From NCBI GenBank assembly GCA_018400255.1, contig JAGYMO010000118.1, positions 1 to 8,206 on the forward strand: 8,206 nt of DNA. Reading direction: 5' to 3'. Position numbers and translations under genes: made by a program. The notes beneath the pieces are model-generated. The model was not told the origin of the DNA and did not search any database. It worked only from the letters and a program-made list of their open reading frames with translations. The stretch comes from Deltaproteobacteria bacterium. GTDB taxonomy: Bacteria > Desulfobacterota > DSM-4660 > Desulfatiglandales > B25-G16. Each line of letters opens with the position of its first letter. Position 1 is the first letter of the stretch. This document shows positions 5,883-8,206 of the stretch, in pieces.

Positions 5883-5990
5883 TTGATTGAGGAAGATTTT
5901 TTACCTAAAGTTCAAGGCTTTGTCAAAGAAAAATTAGATAGAGCTCTAAAGAAATGCATTAATGAAAAAGAAACAATATATGGAACATAG
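5883..5990 (+). other. Opposite-strand 35-codon coding-like ORF or gene remnant
   Basis: On the plus strand, the frame from TTG at 5883 to TAG at 5990 reads as an amphipathic, Lys/Glu-rich peptide: it begins 'IEEDFLPKVQGFVKEK', continues 'LDRALKKC' and ends 'ETIYGT'. This is unusually protein-like for an AT-rich spacer. The TTG has no ribosome site at proper distance (GGAG is about 16 nt away), and the frame upstream only shadows the zinc-ribbon gene. It is either the decayed C-terminus of a lost gene, a tiny gene, or chance. It overlaps the minus-strand promoter candidate. Confidence 0.25.
5898..5926 (-). promoter_or_regulatory. Candidate sigma-70 promoter for the zinc-ribbon gene
   Basis: A perfect -35 TTGACA (5926-5921) and TAAAAA (5903-5898, 4 of 6 matches) are separated by exactly 17 bp on the minus strand. 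The expected start is near 5891, giving a leader of about 29 nt that contains the strong ribosome site AAGGAGG. This would make the zinc-ribbon gene transcriptionally independent of the TIGR03790 gene. Confidence 0.45.
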
Positions 5991-6054
5991 TTTTCTATGA
6001 GGCATGATTATTCCCATTCGACTATAGGCTTTATATATTCGTAGGTTTTTTTTA

Positions 6055-7842
6055 TTACTTAGTCTTTTTCAGCTCAGACAATATTTTTTTCGCTTTTTCT
6101 GCACCGGAAAAATATCTTGCTATGTTTAGCGCCTTTTCCAACATTAAGCCTGCCTTCTCTTGGTCACCAAGTTTCATGTAGGTGAGGCCCAAATGAAATA
6201 AAACTACGGGGTTATTGGAATTTATTTGTAGGGCATCTTTGAATAATTTAAGGGCACGGGAACAGTCCTTTTTCTTGTAACAAACCCAGCCGTATGTATC
6301 AATGACATTATACGATGGCTCCAATTGAAAGGCCTTTTTAGCAATAAGCATTGCCTCGTCAAGCTTGTCTCCTCGGTCTGCGAGGAGGTAGGCGAGATTG
6401 TTGAGGGCGAGTACATAGTCAGGATTGATTTTAAGTATTTCCCTATAAATATCCTCGGCCTGTGATAATTCATCCAGTTTTTGATATGCAATAGCCACCT
6501 TTATAAAAGATGAAAGGTGTTTTTTATCAAGCAATGAAGCCTCTTGGAACGCCTTTGTTGCCATCGGAAGATTATTTTTTGCTAAGTATGCCTGTCCAAT
6601 AATGTTCCATTTGCCAGCATCTTTGTCTTTTGCTGAGCAGAGTTTTTTAATTTTCAATTTTCGCTCTTGAAAGTAGTCATGTTTTTCTGTTGCCTTAAAA
6701 TCGATTTCAGAATTACCAAATGGGCAACAGAGCGGGTCGCCTACAATAGTAGTCTGCCAGCTAAGATATTTCGTGGCCATGTAGAAGCTCTCCGCAAGGT
6801 TATAACCCATGGTATAGGCGGGAAATAAGATATTTGGCCTGACGCACGCATCGAGATATGGCTCATATACATTGCAACATACACCGGTGATACCTTCCCG
6901 GATAAAATCGCCCGCAAGAGATTGAGGAGATCCATAAAAGTAGTTCTCCTTATTGCCAAAGTTACCGGGAGACCAGGATTTTGGTGGCTCATGAAAGGTT
7001 CTGCCATTTGAACTAACGTAATTTGTGGCTAGCGCCCCATCTAAGTATTTATTCCGAAGAAATCTTCCGAAGTAATTAGGATCGTTTGACCCCCAACCCG
7101 CATATCCCATTACATTTTCCATGCTATTTAAAAAATGAGCGGTACCTTCAAGCTTAGCAGTATGCTGCCTTTCCTTAAGCAAATCGGCTGCCTGTTTAAG
7201 CCATAAATCACCTGGGTTTTCCTTATCGCCTTTTTGGTCAAAAATAAAACTACCATTGTTAGGATTTGTTTTCAAACCTCCTGTTCCCCTTTTGATTAGA
7301 CCCTTTATGTCCTCAATGGTAAAACCAGTTAATCGTGTTACAAGGTATATGTCAAAATCGCGGTGATTGAAATATCGAGTCCCGAAAAAAAGGGGGTCAA
7401 CATTAAAATACGGATTATTAATCTTGCCTTTTTTAAAAAAATCGCCATAAATCATTTCCCTGTATAGCAGGGCAAGCTCTGAATCAACTGCTGCGTGATC
7501 TCCGTTTCTTCCTCCAGAGCCGGATATCTTTAAGGGTACTCCTTTCGTAGTAATGATATATAAAATTGTATCTTGCATACTATTCTCAATTAAATACCTT
7601 TTGATGGGTTCCTTGATGTCTTTATCGAATATAATCCTGCTTACTTCCTCTCGCGGGTATGTTTTAATAGTAAATAAATTTTTATTTTCCAGGCCTCGTG
7701 CCCTCTTATAGAACATAGCTGTTTCAATGCTAATCGGGCTCATATCGTTAAAAACTACAAGAACATTGTCTTTTGAATATCCCGAGCAGATAACAGGTAT
7801 GATTATTACAATTAGGAAAGAAGATCTGATTATGCTTTTCAT
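6055..7842 (-). CDS. Exported TIGR03790-family protein with C-terminal TPR repeats
   Basis: A 595-residue protein. Residues 1-22 form a signal peptide (basic 'MKSIIRSS', hydrophobic 'FLIVIIIPVI', then 'CSGYS'). The Cys at 19 is not in a good lipobox because Ile precedes it, so cleavage by signal peptidase I is more likely than lipidation. Residues about 25-375 match the TIGR03790 type as I recall it: 'NVLVVFNDMSPIS', 'YIITTKGVPLKI' (95-106), 'GYAGWGSND' (246-254), 'TNYVSSNGRTF' (273-283) and 'VGDPLCCPF' (367-375). Five TPR-like repeats follow at about 411-442, 443-476, 477-510, 511-544 and 545-578, implying a protein-binding scaffold in the periplasm or outside the cell. No clear ribosome site precedes the ATG at 7842, but the signal peptide fixes the start. 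The biochemical function of the family is not established to my knowledge. Confidence 0.82.
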   Translation of the reverse strand: MKSIIRSSFLIVIIIPVICSGYSKDNVLVVFNDMSPISIETAMFYKRARGLENKNLFTIKTYPREEVSRIIFDKDIKEPIKRYLIENSMQDTILYIITTKGVPLKISGSGGRNGDHAAVDSELALLYREMIYGDFFKKGKINNPYFNVDPLFFGTRYFNHRDFDIYLVTRLTGFTIEDIKGLIKRGTGGLKTNPNNGSFIFDQKGDKENPGDLWLKQAADLLKERQHTAKLEGTAHFLNSMENVMGYAGWGSNDPNYFGRFLRNKYLDGALATNYVSSNGRTFHEPPKSWSPGNFGNKENYFYGSPQSLAGDFIREGITGVCCNVYEPYLDACVRPNILFPAYTMGYNLAESFYMATKYLSWQTTIVGDPLCCPFGNSEIDFKATEKHDYFQERKLKIKKLCSAKDKDAGKWNIIGQAYLAKNNLPMATKAFQEASLLDKKHLSSFIKVAIAYQKLDELSQAEDIYREILKINPDYVLALNNLAYLLADRGDKLDEAMLIAKKAFQLEPSYNVIDTYGWVCYKKKDCSRALKLFKDALQINSNNPVVLFHLGLTYMKLGDQEKAGLMLEKALNIARYFSGAEKAKKILSELKKTK

Positions 7843-8206
7843 TTTTTATGTGGTTTTTCGGCCTGTGCTTATTTTGTCTTCATTCAAGCTCTTTAAATAA
7901 CACTCAAATTTTAAACAAGCAAGGCAAAGGAGTCTATAGTTGGAAAGTTTATGCTTGATGCAATTCGCAGGAAATAGAAAGAGTGGAATTATTTCTAAAT
8001 AATGTAAATAAATACCACTAAAAAGTAAAACATTACATAATACATGGAAATCAATTACATATTCATACCTATTTTCTCTTTATATTTACGTTTCTTTTTA
8101 TATTTTCTATCTGGTTTTTTTCTTTAAAACTCAGCTAAAGATGTCTAATCAGCAGAAACAAACTTTACTGCATCAATACTGGTAGTCCTGTATCCTGAGC
8201 TATGTA
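7843..8206. other. Right-end region without a recognised gene
   Basis: All reading frames on both strands are short here; the longest pieces are a few tens of codons with no ribosome site. The DNA is very AT-rich. Between about 8066 and 8126 the plus strand is dominated by pyrimidines (runs of T with C). Weak promoter-like pairs for the downstream TIGR03790 gene exist on the minus strand, for example TTGCTT, 17 bp, TATTTA near 7890-7921, but none stands out. No terminator, tRNA or clean inverted repeat was found. Confidence 0.5.

Noticed and set aside
5984..5997. CATAG-AAAA-CTATG hairpin after the TIGR03790 gene as terminator
   Set aside because: Only 5 bp, AT-rich and not followed by a U-run.
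6016..6051. Minus-strand frame reading 'YEYIKPIVEWE' then stop, reminiscent of a GuaA-like C-terminus
   Set aside because: Only about a dozen codons, out of frame with the preceding gene and with no further homology; treated as chance or an unprovable relic.
6222..6491. Minus-strand 89-codon frame inside the TPR region
   Set aside because: Out-of-frame shadow of the TPR repeats, low-complexity product.
1..8206. CRISPR array, tRNA, rRNA, transposase or phage genes
   Set aside because: No direct repeats with spacers, cloverleaf signatures or relevant protein motifs were seen on either strand.

Overview
The window is a stretch of a low-GC Gram-negative bacterial chromosome. All seven confidently called genes lie on the minus strand, so they are read from right to left. 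The best lineage guess is Desulfobacterota (deltaproteobacteria-like) or a neighbouring uncultured phylum. This rests on the order argS, then a SPOR-domain membrane protein, then a short single-domain GNAT of the N-acetylglutamate-synthase type with a Cys-rich tail, and on the presence of a TIGR03790-type protein. It is an inference from gene content; no rRNA or other direct taxonomic marker is present.

Layout in transcription order. (1) 8206-7843 has no convincing gene and is AT-rich, with a pyrimidine-rich plus strand. (2) 7842-6055 encodes an exported protein with a TIGR03790-type N-terminal domain and about five C-terminal TPR repeats. (3) 6054-5863 is a spacer holding a good promoter candidate (TTGACA, 17 bp, TAAAAA) and, on the opposite strand, a coding-like 35-codon ORF. 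(4) 5862-5623 encodes a 79-residue zinc-ribbon protein. (5) 5463-4507 encodes a GalE-type extended SDR sugar-nucleotide epimerase. (6) 4506-4331 is a spacer with three exact-period 10-bp units (ATCYGTGTNN). (7) 4330-3284 encodes a GalT-like nucleotidyltransferase that keeps the zinc site and the HPHxQ active site but has lost the second metal site. (8) 3283-3037 is a regulatory spacer with an inverted repeat, a promoter candidate and a terminator-like hairpin lying between that promoter and argS. (9) 3036-202 is a tight operon of argS, a SPOR-domain protein and a short NAGS-like acetyltransferase, with 7-9 nt gaps. (10) 201-1 holds two hairpins and a CTCTGCGG tandem element.

How the genes fit together. 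The operon argS-SPOR-GNAT couples arginine charging with what is probably the first step of arginine synthesis, and its leader could act as an attenuator. The epimerase and GalT-like genes plausibly work on UDP-sugars in a Leloir-like or envelope-sugar pathway, but the 176-nt gap between them means co-transcription is not assured. The TIGR03790/TPR protein looks like an exported scaffold; its N-terminal domain resembles a gingipain/caspase-like fold without the catalytic pair.

No complete novel defence or mobile system is visible. The most unusual material is intergenic: two short tandem elements sharing a TCTGYGK core, several clean dyads, and the argS leader.
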